The notes under the pieces were generated by a model. It made no database searches. It worked only from the letters and a program-made list of their open reading frames with translations, and was not told where the DNA came from. 64,000 bases of DNA. It comes from Zingiber officinale. Lineage: Eukaryota > Streptophyta > Magnoliopsida > Zingiberales > Zingiberaceae. The DNA lies in NCBI RefSeq assembly GCF_018446385.1, contig NC_055996.1, positions 15,177,317 to 15,241,316 of the forward strand. The letters run 5' to 3'. This document shows positions 35,259-46,451 of the stretch, in pieces. The translations under genes were made by a program, and so were the position numbers. Each line of letters begins with the position of its first letter. Within the stretch, counting starts at the first letter, position 1.

Positions 35259-38200
35259 TCAACAGCATTGTGCCTCTTCTTGCTCTTCAGAATTGTCGTT
35301 GACCCTGATCTCCAGTAGCCTCTCCACTGGCTGTCTGCATATCGGACATCGATTGGTCTGGTACCTTAGAACCTTTGCACAACCGTTGCACATACACTGT
35401 AACAAAGCCAGAATCAAATTTTGATTACCAAGTGTAGATCGTATTTTTACAACTTTTTACGGTTAAAATATATGGAGGTTAAAGTGATAGCATAAAATCA
35501 TGCATTTCCAATAAAAATCATTCATAAAATCAGATATGATAATATTGTTAAATTACCATTTCTAGTGCATGATTAGCAGTGACAGGCAACCAAACCCAAC
35601 TTTTCCAACAGATAACTAATATATCTTCTTAGGACAATTTGAATTAGCAAATAAAAAGATTGGTAGGACAAAAGTTCAAAGCTTCAAACCATGCATAAAA
35701 TATTTTACGATGAGATAGTACAAGTTCTACAAGATAAAAATATATACTACAAATGAAAATTGTGGTCCTGTGTTTTGGGGAAAACCAATAAAAAATCATC
35801 ATGGGAGGCAAAGGTTACAAACTAACTGTTAAATGTATTATAAAATTGGTATGATGTCTGAAGCTATGCTTAATTAGACAGTTTCACTTTCTACTGGGCA
35901 TAGAAAATGTATCCATTAAGAAATCAACCCACAGCACAAGGACTATAGCAACAGAACATGCCACATGAAATCAGAATATAAAACATTGGGAATGATAACC
36001 AGCAATGCTATAAAATGATGACAATAATAAAGGAAACAAAATGATTTAATGGCCATTATCCATCAAAGCCAGTACTAATCGTGGTATTAAAAGAATTCAC
36101 TATGAAAAAAAAAGTTTTAAGCAAATTTTTTCCAATCTAATGAGCTGATTAGTATCATTTGACTGAAATGGGTCTTGGACAATTGTGTACGGCTAGTCTA
36201 CCTCAGAAAGAAACCATAGGAAAACAGACAAAGCAGATGAGATGATTAAAGTTACAAAGACACCAGCAAATACTAATGTTTCTAACTACCAAACAATTTT
36301 CCTTTCAGATATTGCAAGGATAGTTATCAAAAAAAATTTACACAAGAAACAGACCATAAATGCAAACATATTTACAGATTAAATTAAAGGGCTAACCATG
36401 TGTCTGCAAGGGAGGACAGTGGTATCACGTGGTTCAGATAGACAAATCACACATTCTTTTCCCGGGTCATTTCCATCAGTGTCATTATCAGTTGAGTTCC
36501 CAATGCCATAGATCTCTTGCAGCTCATACTTTGTCTTATTCACCCACAAAATCTGCTTTACTACATGAATGTGATACTCTCCATTCTCTTTCTTCTCAAA
36601 TAGAGCCTGTGTAATCTGAGAGTTTGGAATTATCAACTTCTGGTTTTCACCAGTAGCCACTTGATCCATGGAGGGACAAGCTTCTGCTTTTACAGCAAGG
36701 GGGTATGTATCTAGGTCCATCACTTTCATCAAGTCAACCTCTTCAAAACTAGATAAGTCAATTCCTGCTCCTGAAGGTTGCCTGAACTGCTGACCTAAAC
36801 CTTGCTTGAACTGTACTGTAACTGGTTTAAGAAAATCATCCTTTGTTGCAGTCAACTCAGAGTCTGTACCTTCTTTCGCAAAGAAGAACACAGTGATACT
36901 GTTTGCAGGAAGTACATTAGCAAGGATCAGGCAAACTATTCGAAAAGAACCAATCCTAATAATTCCCTAAAAAAACAGGAAAAAAGAGAAAATATATTCT
37001 TGAAAAAACATTGAAAATATGGGAAGTTCACTTCATGTAGAAAATGGTCCTATATCTATGTTCATAACAAACCATCTCGTAGTAGACCAAAAAAAGCCAC
37101 ATTGTCAATCCTCTTTCTTGTTCCAAGCTTGCAGAAGCTATTACACCAACAATGAGTACCAGTTCTGTCATAGAGCCAAAGGAGGACATCGGGTCTCCTA
37201 GTTGTTCCAAGGTAGATCCGTAGATGAGTCTTGACAGAGATTGGAGGCAAGGGAAAAGACACTATAATCCTCACAAGATGAGAGAGTGAATTGGGGAGAG
37301 GCAATTCTTATAAGTTTGACATTATATAGTTTTTTGAGAAAGAGCTTCACAATCCACGTCGAATCACAATCTTGGTCCTCCATAATTTTATGGTCCAGTT
37401 TACTTGGCTGTTGCTGGCTCGTTCATAAGCTTTATATTCCAATCTTGATCTAGTTCAGGTATATTTAGTTCATTTTGTGAAATTTCTGACTTAAAAACAT
37501 TTTATTTTATGGAACAGTTGATCATAGAGTTACCCACATGGTCTTTAGAGACTAAATTGCTTTAGCAATCAATATGTTAACAAATGAGCAGTATCCTCTT
37601 ACATGATCTTTAATTAAAAAATCAAAATTAGTGCCTGCACTCAGAACATAACCAGATGAAAAATTAGAGGAACAGAGTTGATACTTGGAAGTATCCAATC
37701 ACACTCCCTTTTGAAACTACAAGAAGCTGAATTTGCATGTTATATACTACACAGCTAGTACCGTGAAAGAACATGCATACATCTACTAGATTATACGATT
37801 GGTAAGTTGGACTAAGGATTCATAATTAGAGAAGCTATAGTACCCTGAAAAGCTTAACAAAGAAATAACTTGCGACATGTTAAAGGGAAAGGAATATTGA
37901 AGGAAACCAACGCAGATGAATGCTGTGACTTCTTAGAAGTCCATTTTCTTAGAGACTTGGAAGCTACAAAATTACTTTCGAAGAATTAACAAAAGGAATA
38001 CACTTTGGAGCTTTGAGGAAATGAGCCATCCAGTCTAAGAGGAATCCTAGCAAGTTGACCACGAAAAAAAAAGGTTGATTTTTTCAGTTAATAAAAAAAA
38101 TGCTTGTCATCTTCATAAGCATAGAAAATTTGATTGTGAAACATTGGTAAACATGTGATGTGCGCAGGTGTAAATATAGACGACAAGATTATGATGTTAA

Positions 38201-38861
38201 AAAAAATATAAAAGATTTTAAATCATTATAAAAGAACGCCATCATGCACCTGGACAATTATTTTCTTGTGGGAGGGGGAAAAACAGAAGAACGGAAGAAA
38301 ACAAGCTTACCTTCCTGCGACGGTGGCATCGAAATTGAAAGCGACGAGGAAAAAGCCAGGATTCTCCTCGTCAGGCTCGAGTCGGAGGCTCTCCTTCTTG
38401 ATGTTAACGTCGTTCCTGATGGTGACTGCCGTTTGGTGCTGAACGTAAGGGAGCGGAGGAGGCGAGGGAGCATACGGTGGATACCTCCCGCTTCCCACCC
38501 ATCCAGGGTGCTGGGCCGGGTACTGTCCATGTACCCCGCCGCCTCGGTGGTGGTGGTGGTCGAAGGGAGCCGGGAGGGGAACCGGCATAACCGGCGGCGG
38601 AGGAGGGTAGTAATCGTATTGGTAGTGCTGCGGCGGGTGGTTCGCGGTGGGAAACTGCGACGGGTAAGGGCTTGCCGCCGCGAACACGTAGCGGTTGGCA
38701 GATAACTCCGGCGGAGACTGTTGCTGCGGAGTTGGCTGTGGAGCGGCAGGTTCCGAGCCGGAAGAGGGAAGGGGGTGCTGGTGGCGGCCCGTGCTCCTTC
38801 GCCGGACAAAGCGAAAACCGGCTCTTCCGCCGCCGTTTTCCCTGCTCCATGTGTTACCCAT
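35259..38861 (-). CDS. LUL: RING-type E3 ubiquitin ligase of the LOG2/LUL family
   Basis: Three exons on the minus strand: 38861-38311, 36898-36397 and 35396-35259, with introns of 1412 and 1000 bases and GT..AG ends; joined phases give a continuous 396-aa protein. It starts MGNTWS, an N-myristoylation signal (Gly2), as in LOG2 and LUL proteins, which act at membranes. Residues 30-150 are low-complexity, rich in Pro, His and Tyr. A conserved domain follows ([11 protein letters not shown], then [29 protein letters not shown]-like and [19 protein letters not shown]). The RING finger is C3HC4: ECVIC, then LPCRHMCMCNGC, then RCPICRQP near the C-terminus; the second intron falls just after CRHM. 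It should recruit an E2 enzyme and attach ubiquitin to membrane-linked substrates. LOG2 is known to act with GDU1 in amino acid export; LUL substrates are less clear. Exon 1 is GC-rich, the others are not. Confidence 0.92.
35397..36396 (-). other. Second intron of the RING gene (1000 bases)
   Basis: Donor gttagc is at 36396 on the minus strand and acceptor gttacag ends at 35397. It interrupts the RING domain between CRHM and CMCNGC. AT-rich, with no embedded gene seen. Confidence 0.8.
36899..38310 (-). other. First intron of the RING gene (1412 bases)
   Basis: Donor gtaagc is at 38310-38305 on the minus strand and acceptor aaacag ends at 36899. The content is AT-rich and no inserted transposon or RNA gene is recognised. 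Confidence 0.8.
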
Positions 38862-39532
38862 TGAAAAGAAGTATCGATCGCGATCAACTTGTTGCCGGAG
38901 ATCGAAGAAAAGAACTTAAGATCGTGGCTGGCAAGAGGAGTCGATGCCAATTTGGGGATTTTGTCGAGAGCAAAGAGAGGAAAGGCGAGTGGAGAGAGAG
39001 AGAGAATGGAGAACTATATCGCAACGGAACGGAACAGACATTTTTGCACGAAGTCCTCATTATTATTCAATATTGTCCAAGTCACTCCTTATTCTTGTGT
39101 TACGTCCAGGAAGGTTTCATTTATTAAAGGTAAAATAAAATGCAATACTTATAAATAAAACTGCTCAAAGGTTAATTAAAAGCAGTCTAATATTAGTTAA
39201 AAGTACTCTAATATTAGTTTGAAGGGCTACATATATAATAATAAATATTGCAATGGTAATATGCACTGCAACAAAAATTATGAATTCACGAAATATTTCA
39301 AAAATAAATTTGTGGCGAGGGGCCCACAGGCCACTAGGGAAAAGAAGAGGGCCCCGTCGGCCACTCAGTGAGATTCCAGGTGAGCAAATGAGTGGGTTTG
39401 GACCGCAGCACAACGAGTGGTGGCCAGAGCGTTCCAAATCTTATTTATTTATTTTTCCTACAAAATAAATTACTTAACTGATCAGTGATGATATATAGGC
39501 ATATAGCTCAGTGATGGACTTTATACAAGAGC
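38862..39532. other. Upstream region of the RING gene and spacer
   Basis: 38862-39050 is probably the RING gene leader and core promoter on the minus strand, with a GA-repeat (gagagagagagagaatgg) at 38990-39010. 39130-39300 is AT-rich with a repeated 'tctaatattagttaaaa' word (39185-39225). 39320-39430 is a GC-richer patch with ggggcccacaggccact. No gene is seen. Confidence 0.4.
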
Positions 39533-39608
39533 AATAAAGTGCAATTTTTTTAAAAAAAATAAATAATAATAATAATAAGTAAATAAATAATCATACATCT
39601 TAAGAAAC

Positions 39609-39836
39609 GGGATGAGATTCTCTGATCCGTAAAGACTAGACCAGTCCCTAATCCAGCCTTTGCATTGGTAGGGGCAATGCCCCTCCACCTGTTAACAGGT
39701 GGGGGTCATTGCCTCCTACCAATCTTCTTGTCCTGGTCTAGGAGCGTGTTAACAGGTGGGGGTCATTGTCTCTTACCAATCTTCTTGTCCTGGTTTAGGA
39801 GCGGACCAGGACAAGAGGACCAGAGGATCTCATCCC
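39609..39836. mobile_element. Mutator-like MITE, left copy (228 bp)
   Basis: Terminal inverted repeats: GGGATGAGATTCTCTGATCC at the left and, at the right, sequence whose reverse complement is GGGATGAGATCCTCTGGTCC. A perfect 9-bp target duplication ttaagaaac lies at 39600-39608 and 39837-39845. A 9-bp duplication with about 20-bp TIRs fits Mutator-like MITEs. An internal piece (gttaacaggtgggggtcatt and what follows) is duplicated, making this copy 57 bases longer than its twin at 46529. Confidence 0.85.
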
Positions 39837-39864
39837 TTAAGAAACAAGCCAGGTCAAAGTTAAC

Positions 39865-40667
39865 TGATCCTGTCCGAACGTTGAATCAACGGACGCTGGG
39901 CACGTGGTGCTCTCCGCGTTGCTGACGTAGATCCCCGACCGGTCACACGGAGCTCCGGCGAACCTGCAAAGAAGTCGGGCCGGGAAGGGGTTCCCGTCGA
40001 CGACCCTTCGACGCTCAAGTCAGGCAAGTGGGCAACAAAGAAGTGACTCTCAATATCAGAGAATGCGTGATCTCGTGAATGCGTACCTCCGATGAAGAAT
40101 GAGGACCCTTATATAGAGCCAGGAAGATGCTCACGCACACATATCGAGATGAATACGTGTCCTCAGCCCATACCTTAGTATGGGCTTGTCAGAAGAGCTT
40201 ACCTGACACCATACTGCTACAGTCCGAGCATGTCTTTGATGAGACAGCGGAACTCTCTGTCATCAGATCCTGCGTATGGCCTGATCATCGAACATACTTG
40301 CTGTCAGAGGATGTTCCCTTGTCCTTTTGTCTCCTCTTACCCCATGCCGAGCGTCTGGCCAGTCGGCAGTTCCCTCATGTCCGGCCGGTCGTATGTAATG
40401 GTCCGCTCGGGAGATTCCTGATCGTGCGATCTGTAGACTGTTCGCAGTATTACTTTATGCCTTCGGCCGAGCGGGCTACCCGATCGGCCCGGCGACCTTG
40501 TTCCCCATGAGCGTCGGAGACCCGACCCCCCGTCGGGTTGTTTGTGATCCCGCTGAGACCCCGTTCGGCGACCGGTCTCCCCTTCTCCGATCGGCCGTTT
40601 GACCCTTTGACTCCCACATGGCGTTGACTTCCCTCAGAGGGGGGTCCCTATTCTTACCGCTGGATCA
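39865..40667 (-). repeat. 3' LTR of the LARD (left)
   Basis: Its reverse complement starts TGATCCAGCGG and ends ...ttcggacaggatca. It matches 44396-45183 almost throughout, with small length differences around 40050-40090. Next to it on the right is the polypurine tract. A TATA-like 'ctctatataagg' word is present in both LTRs in the correct minus-strand orientation (about 40114 and 44625). Confidence 0.9.
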
Positions 40668-41028
40668 CTTGCCTCCCCTTCAAGTCTAGTCGAAGGAGGC
40701 GATTAGTCCGACTGACTAGACCATCAGTTGGGCCGAGCAACGTACTGCAACTACCATCCGCTCGGAAACCAGGGGCAGCCAAAACGCCAGTCAACGCCAA
40801 CATTACTCAACATCTCTTCGAAGTTTCCGCCAATCTCCATCATTAAGGTCGAGCACGCGCTCATTAAATGCGTTCCAGTGGCTGGATGCCACATGGCGGT
40901 GCTGCCGTCATTATACGGCGGCGGCGTGGTGTTCTGATGGGATCGAGGCGGCTCGAAATGAACGGCGCGATGCATGCTTCGATTCTCGCGACCTGGATCC
41001 AACGGTGGAGGCCGCTCGGGCTCCACCC

Positions 41029-41036
41029 TATAAAAA
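41029..41036 (+). promoter_or_regulatory. TATA box of the reverse ORF inside the LARD
   Basis: tataaaaa lies in the context ccaccctataaaaacttctc, 277 bases before the ATG at 41313, on the strand opposite to the element's own transcription. It is a strong TATA match, and the pyrimidine-rich leader behind it (41037-41310) looks like a plant 5' UTR. Use is inferred. Confidence 0.55.
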
Positions 41037-41312
41037 CTTCTCTTCTTCCCCTCGCCTCAGTACTGTTATCGCGTGCTCATCGCTTCCTCTCGCGTTCCAG
41101 CTTTCCGACGATCTCGCGCTTCTGTTTTCGGCGATCTCCGGTGCTCTTCCCTCGATCCTCCTCTTCGTTGTAAGGTTCTCCTTCTTTCTCTCTTTGGTTC
41201 TGGCGTTTTCTTTGCATTTCTTTCCCAACTTTTCGTCCTCGGGCTACTGTTTCGTTGCCATTTTCTTCCTTTTATCTTCTTTCATTTTCTTTTGATTTCG
41301 TCCGTTCGGACA

Positions 41313-42560
41313 ATGGCCCATTCCTCTCAACCCGAAGACCAAACCCTCGGCCTATGGTACTTTACCATGGAGTCGCGCTTCGATCGGCGCGACGCCGATG
41401 TTCTGATTAATAGTTTTGACATTCCCTCCGACCTTGAGATCATCCTACCCACAGACTCCGCTCGGCCACACAAACCGCCACGCGGAGATTTTTGTGTTTT
41501 CCGCGACCAGTTCACGGTCGGTCTGCGATTTCCGATCCATCCCTTCTTTGTGGAAGTTTGCAACTTTTTCGACATTCCACTCGGAAGCCTAGTCCCCAAT
41601 ACCTTCCGCCTCCTATGCAGCGTTGTTGTCTTATTCAAGATCCATAACATTCCCCTCCGACCGGAGGTCTTCTATTACTTCTACTACCCTAAACAGTCTG
41701 AGCCGGGCACTTACATGTTCCAGGCTCGGCCCGGCTTCGTTTTTTTCAATAAACTACCTTCTTCCAATAAGCATTGGAAGGAATTCTATTTTTATATTCG
41801 CCTTCCCGAGCGGGCTCCCTTCCGAACCCAATGGCAGGTCGGCCATCCTCTCTCCCCAAAACTCAAAAGATTCAAGACCCGGTCGGATTATCTCCATGCC
41901 GCCAACATGCTTGCTGGTCTGCGGTTTGATATCAACAAATTCCTTCCAGAAGGGGTTATGTACATATTCGGCTTGAGTCCGATCAGAACCCCCCTTCCGA
42001 GCGACTTCGGTAAGAATTTTACTTTCCAAGGCCCTTCGTATGCCGAGCTTCAGAAGGAGCTCAAAAAGACCCAGGATTTGTTGGAGGTCGAACGGAAGAA
42101 GACGGCCGACCAGGCGCACAATCTGGCTGAACTTGATCGCGTGAATAAATCACTGGATCGCAAGATAAGCCTGGCGACCGAGCGGAAAAACACGGCCATC
42201 TCCGATCTGGAGAAGAAGAATGTAGAGGCTCGGGGGCTGGAGCAAAAAGTTAAAGAGCTGATGGAGTGGCTCGATGAGGAGAAGGCGGGCCGCTCGGCCG
42301 ATGCAACTAAGCATAAGGATGAACTGAAAACTCTGCAGGAGTCCCTCGCCGCCTCCCAGGCGGCTTTCAAAGAATATCAAGAGGCAGAGCCTAGCCGAGT
42401 CGCAGCCCTGAGGCTAAACTACATCCGTTCGGCCGAATTTTCAGAGAAAGTCTGCGAACGGATGTACACTGCCTTCGGCCTCGCTATGACCGCCACCACA
42501 ACATATTTGAAGTCCAAGGGTCTTCTTCCCGACTCGGCTCTCATCCCGGCCGCAGATTAA
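41313..42560 (+). CDS. Gypsy-derived antisense accessory protein with coiled coil
   Basis: A continuous 415-aa frame on the strand opposite to the LARD. The N-terminal 230 residues (FDIPSDLEIILP, FPIHPFFVEVCNFFDIPLGSL, SSNKHWKEFYFYIRLPE, INKFLPEGVMYIFGLSPIR) resemble the plant 'putative gypsy type transposon' domain (Transposase_28 type). Residues about 240-365 (AELQKELKKTQDLLEVERKK and what follows) should form a long coiled coil. A short C-terminal segment with several Tyr and Thr follows. The frame looks whole. The start is the first ATG; longer in-frame sequence upstream has no ATG. Known Tat-lineage relatives carry such extra ORFs, whose function is unknown. The homologue in gypsy element 1 (24000-26580) is broken. 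Confidence 0.75.
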   Translation: MAHSSQPEDQTLGLWYFTMESRFDRRDADVLINSFDIPSDLEIILPTDSARPHKPPRGDFCVFRDQFTVGLRFPIHPFFVEVCNFFDIPLGSLVPNTFRLLCSVVVLFKIHNIPLRPEVFYYFYYPKQSEPGTYMFQARPGFVFFNKLPSSNKHWKEFYFYIRLPERAPFRTQWQVGHPLSPKLKRFKTRSDYLHAANMLAGLRFDINKFLPEGVMYIFGLSPIRTPLPSDFGKNFTFQGPSYAELQKELKKTQDLLEVERKKTADQAHNLAELDRVNKSLDRKISLATERKNTAISDLEKKNVEARGLEQKVKELMEWLDEEKAGRSADATKHKDELKTLQESLAASQAAFKEYQEAEPSRVAALRLNYIRSAEFSEKVCERMYTAFGLAMTATTTYLKSKGLLPDSALIPAAD

Positions 42561-42967
42561 GTGGCGCTCCTTGACAACATCCCGAAGGATCTTTACGATT
42601 ATCTAGAATAGAAATTTATATGTAATTCGGCCGCTCGGCTAAAGACTACCCTTTTTGTAATTTGGCCGCTCGGCCTTAGTTTCTTTAATATGATACTTTT
42701 GCTTGCTTTGTCCTTTCGCTAATCAATATGAGTGTTGTCCCGATCGGCTCTTATCACACCTCTTGTGTTCGAAAAGGATTTTTCGCGAAGTATTTTTGCG
42801 TAGCTATTCCGCTCGGCTGAATATGTCTTGCTTCGACAGAAGAAGTTGCTCGCTGGATGTTGACGAAGTACCTTTGGGTACTTAGCCGAGCGGAGCGTAT
42901 AAGTGGTAGAACGGTATTAACGGCGAGTACTTTTGGATACTTGCTCACAAGTCCTCTTTATTGCCTT
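42561..42967. other. Spacer between the LARD ORF and minisatellite
   Basis: It contains words such as 'ggccgctcggc' at 42630 and 42665 and 'gccgagcgga' at 42887, which recur throughout this gypsy family. No frame is recognised. Part is likely the 3' UTR of the reverse ORF. Confidence 0.4.
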
Positions 42968-43860
42968 CGTCCGCTCAGAGGGTTTATAGTCGCCGACTCG
43001 ACTCTCGATATTTAACGTCGGAGCTCGACGGTCTTCCGCTCGGATGATTTATAGTCGCCGGCTCGACTCTCGATATTTAACGTCGGAGCTCGACGGTCTT
43101 CCGCTCGGATGATTTATAGTCGCCGGCTCGACTCTCGATATTTAACGTCGGAGCTCGACGGTCTTCCGCTCGGAGGGTTTATAGTCGCCGGCTCGACTCT
43201 CGATTTTTAACGTCGGAGCTCGACGGTCTTCCGCTCGGATGATTTATAGTCGCCGGCTCGACTCGATATTTAACGTCGAGCTCGGCGGTCTTCCGCCGGA
43301 GAGTTTATAGTCGCCTCGACTCTCGATATTTAACGTCGAGCTCGACGGTCTTCCGCCGGAGGGTTTATAGTCGTCGGCTCGACTCTCGATATTTAACGTC
43401 GGAGCTCGGCGGTCTTCCGCTCGGAGGGTTTATAGTCGGCTCGACTCGATATTTAACGTCGAGCTCGGCGGTCTTCCGCTAGGAGAGTTTATAATCGCCG
43501 GCTCGACTCGATATTTAACGGGAGCTCGGCGGTCTTCCGTTCGGAGGGTTTATAGTCGTCGGCTCGACTCTCGATATTTAACGTCGGAGCTCGACGGTCT
43601 TCCGCTCGAAGGGTTTATAGTCGCCGGCTCGACTCTCGATATTTAACGTCGGAGCTCGACGATCTTCCGCTCGGAGGGTTTATAGTCGCCGGTTCGACTC
43701 TCAATATTTAACGTCGGAGCTCGACGGTCTTCCGCTCGGATGATTTATAGTCGCCGGCTTGACTCTCGATATTTAACGTCGGAGCTTGACGGTCTTCCGC
43801 TCGGAGGGTTTATAGTCGCCGGCTCGACTCTCGATATTTAACGTCGGAGCTCGACGGCCT
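42968..43860. repeat. 65-bp minisatellite in the LARD
   Basis: About 13-14 copies of a 65-base unit: tttatagtcgccggctcgac, then 'tctcgatatttaacgtcgg', 'agctcgacggtcttccgctc', and gga(t/g)ga/g. Middle copies are slightly shorter and more diverged, while the outer copies are nearly identical. Confidence 0.92.
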
Positions 43861-44395
43861 TTAAGGCTAATTTTAACACTGCCGTTTGACGAAGCTATTT
43901 GCCATCTTTTATCATTTTGCTTCCTGCATTACAAGGACATAGGCGACCAAAACATATATAAAATTACACCAGCGCACCTCTCACCCAGCTCGGTACGGCT
44001 GGAGATAATTTGCGCTTCATGGTTGATCCAAGTCCCAATCCATCTTCATCCGCTCGGCGGTGCTCCCCCTTGAATGTCGGTTGGATCTTTGTCTCGGGGG
44101 AGGCGTCCGCTCGGGGAGCCTTGCCTGTTGCAACTTCAGGAGACGTTCGGAATAGGGCCCGATGAAATGCAACCGTGGCAAGCGGTGCTTCCGCTTGGCC
44201 ACCTGATGTTGACGTTGTTTGTTGCTTCAGCCGCTCGGCTTGCGCATTCTATCTCTGTTGCTCCACGAGCTTAGCTACTCTTGCCTTGATTAGAGTGTCG
44301 AGCTCCTTCGTGGAGAGCATCACCGTGTGCGATCGTCCAGCTTCGTCCATTGCTTCCGCTCGGATGCAGGTGCGTTCCCACAGACGGCGCCAAAT
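43861..44395 (-). other. LARD leader region next to the primer site
   Basis: It lies between the minisatellite and the right LTR. It contains the primer-site sequence (minus strand tggcgccgtctgtggg, 44378-44393). This resembles the start of the site complementary to tRNA-Asp used by many plant gypsy elements. No gag frame is recognised. Confidence 0.5.
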
Positions 44396-45183
44396 TGATC
44401 CTGTCCGAACGCTGAATCAACGGACGCTGGGCACGTGGCGCTCTCCGCGTTGCTGACGTAGATCCCCGACCGGTCACACGGAGCTCCGGCGAACCTGCAA
44501 AGAAGTCGGGCCGGGAAGGGGTTCCCGACGACGACCCTCCGACGCTCAAGTCAGGCAAGTGGGCAACAAAGAAGTGGCTTCGAATATCGTAGAATGCGTA
44601 CCTCCGGTGAAGTGTGAGGCCCTTTATATAGAGCTGGGAAGGGGCTCACGCACACATACCGAGGCGAATACGTGTCCTCGGCCCATACCTCAATATGGGC
44701 TTGTCAGAAAAGCTTACCTGACATCATACTGCTACAGTCCGAGCACGTCTCTGATGGGACAGCGGAACCCTCTGTCATAAGATCCTGCGTATGGCCTGCT
44801 CATCGAACATACCCGCTGTCAGAAGATGTTCCCTTGTCCTTTTGTCTCCTCTTACCCCATGCCGAGCGTCCGGCCAATCGGCAGTTCCCTCATGTCCGGC
44901 CGGTCGAATGTATTGGTCCGCTCGGGAGATTCCCGATCGTGCGATCTGTAGACTGTTCACAGTATTACTTTATGCCTTTAGCCGAGCGGGCTACCCGATC
45001 GGCCCGGCGACCTTGTTCCCCATGAGCGTCAGAGATCCGACCCCCCGTCGGGTTGTTTGTGATCCCGCTGAGACCCCGTTCGGCCGACCGGTCTCCCCTT
45101 CTCCGATCGGCCGTTTAACCCTTTGACTCTCACGTGACGTTGACTTCCCTCAGAGGGGGGTCCCTGTTCTTACCGCCGGATCA
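44396..45183 (-). repeat. 5' LTR of the LARD (right)
   Basis: Its reverse complement starts TGATCCGGCGGTAAGAAC and ends ttcggacaggatca, followed by the primer-site region. It pairs with the LTR at 39865-40667. Confidence 0.9.
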
Positions 45184-46267
45184 CTAACTATTCTCCAAAA
45201 CTTGCAAACGGTAAGTTTGTGTAAAGAGTGAATGATCTAATGGGCATATCATAACCTACGTTTGACCATCTTAATTTAGCTGAGCATGAAGAGAACATGA
45301 TTTAGGCATGTTTCTCTGAATGCATCTCAAGATCGATGGCGGGTCAAGGTCGTGCCAGAAAACTCTCACCTTCTATCGACTAAAGCCATGCAATGCAGCT
45401 CGGAGTTAGTGAAGCTGTAGGACAGGAAATGGAATAGGTGAGTATATATTTTTCATTGGAACCAAATCAGTAAGAATAATGGTATCAAGACAAGAACCGA
45501 ATGAAAGCGGATGAGTGTTGAATTTGCTGTGCAAGTGAAACTAGAGTCATGGAACCAACAAATAGGCTGCGAACTTAGCAGAAAGTTTTGTGCATATATA
45601 AGCAACTAATGTAATATTGTGTTCGTGAGATGCTTATCGCTTAGGTTATCCAGTGTAGAGATTAAGAGATTCTAATTCTTCGGGATTTTGGCATCCTCGA
45701 ATGATATCTTGGATAATGGTAATAGATTGTATGCCACTTACAATAACTAGAAGACAATCAGTCTATTGACATCCTAACAAGGTACCATTTATTGGTTGGA
45801 AAAGCTTGCTGCAGTATGTGATAATGACCTAGTGTTCCTCTAGGAATCCCTAGAATTGCATATAAACAGGGCAGAAAGCTTGAAAAGAACTAGCCCTGGT
45901 AGAGCAAAAAATTATTTCAACATTGTGGATGATTAGTTCAATTTTATTTAAAAAAACAACTACTTTACCCAACAAAGTGAACAATACTTTCTGTTTTTTT
46001 CCATCTTGCTCACACAGCTTGCAAGGTATCAATTGGGGAAAAAAACAACAATTACAGAAAGGAAACTGCTTTGGATCAAAAGAAATTAAATATAGTATCA
46101 AATATTAGATAATATCCAAGCTAACAACTAAGGCATCTAGGTATCAGACATAGTCTATTGGTAAATTCTGCTATTCATTTTAGTTTCATTTCAGTTTCGT
46201 TCAGTTGTTTGTGGATTGATAGGATTCTTAAGTTTACTGGAGCAAAAGCTGTGTGCGCATTTGGTAC

Positions 46268-46451
46268 TGTTGGATATTGGGGTCTTAATGGACCAATACG
46301 GTTTTGTGGAAAAATCGGAATGCCATCAATAGATAAAAGTCGTAATTGACTTCAAAATTGAAATCTACGTTTGTGTAGATAAATTTAGACTATTAATTTG
46401 CTCAAAACCAATTAAAGGTGAATGAGAAATTAATTGTTTAAAGTCGGCCCA
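46268..46451. other. Spacer between the two tandem copies
   Basis: 184 bases present once, AT-rich, with no feature recognised. It separates the two copies of the 1.35 kb unit. Confidence 0.6.

Larger units (their letters stand above)
39865..45183 (-). mobile_element. Non-autonomous Tat-related gypsy derivative (LARD-like)
   Basis: LTRs of 803 bp (39865-40667) and 788 bp (44396-45183), both with TGATCC...GGATCA ends, flank 3.7 kb. On the minus strand the order is 5' LTR (right), primer-site region with tggcgccgtctgtggg (44378-44393), a 65-bp minisatellite (42968-43860), a long reverse ORF (plus strand 41313-42560), a polypurine tract (aaggggaggcaag, 40668-40680) and 3' LTR (left). No gag or pol is recognised, so it depends on a relative for movement. 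Target duplication: ttaac (39860-39864) and ctaac (45184-45188). By eye the LTRs differ at roughly 5-7% of sites, which suggests a few million years. LTRs and insertion site look whole; the internal genes are absent. Confidence 0.88.
39533..46267. repeat. Tandem duplication, left copy (split by a LARD)
   Basis: 39533-39864 together with 45189-46267 repeats 46452-47806 at high identity. Shared landmarks are aataaagtgcaattttt at the left, the MITE, 'ctaactattctc', 'gatcgatggcgggtcaagg', and 'gctgtgtgcg' followed by 'atttggtac' at the right. Without the inserted element the left copy is about 1.41 kb; the right copy is 1.355 kb, and the difference is the extra 57 bases in the left MITE. Confidence 0.92.

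Noticed and set aside
38244-38705. 153-aa plus-strand frame across RING exon 1
   Set aside because: Antisense shadow; the minus strand gives MGNTWS and a correct splice phase into the conserved domain.
40127-40510. Repeated frame, also at 44672-45025, that could look like a duplicated gene
   Set aside because: Both copies are parts of the two LTRs of the LARD, so the similarity reflects LTR identity and not coding constraint.
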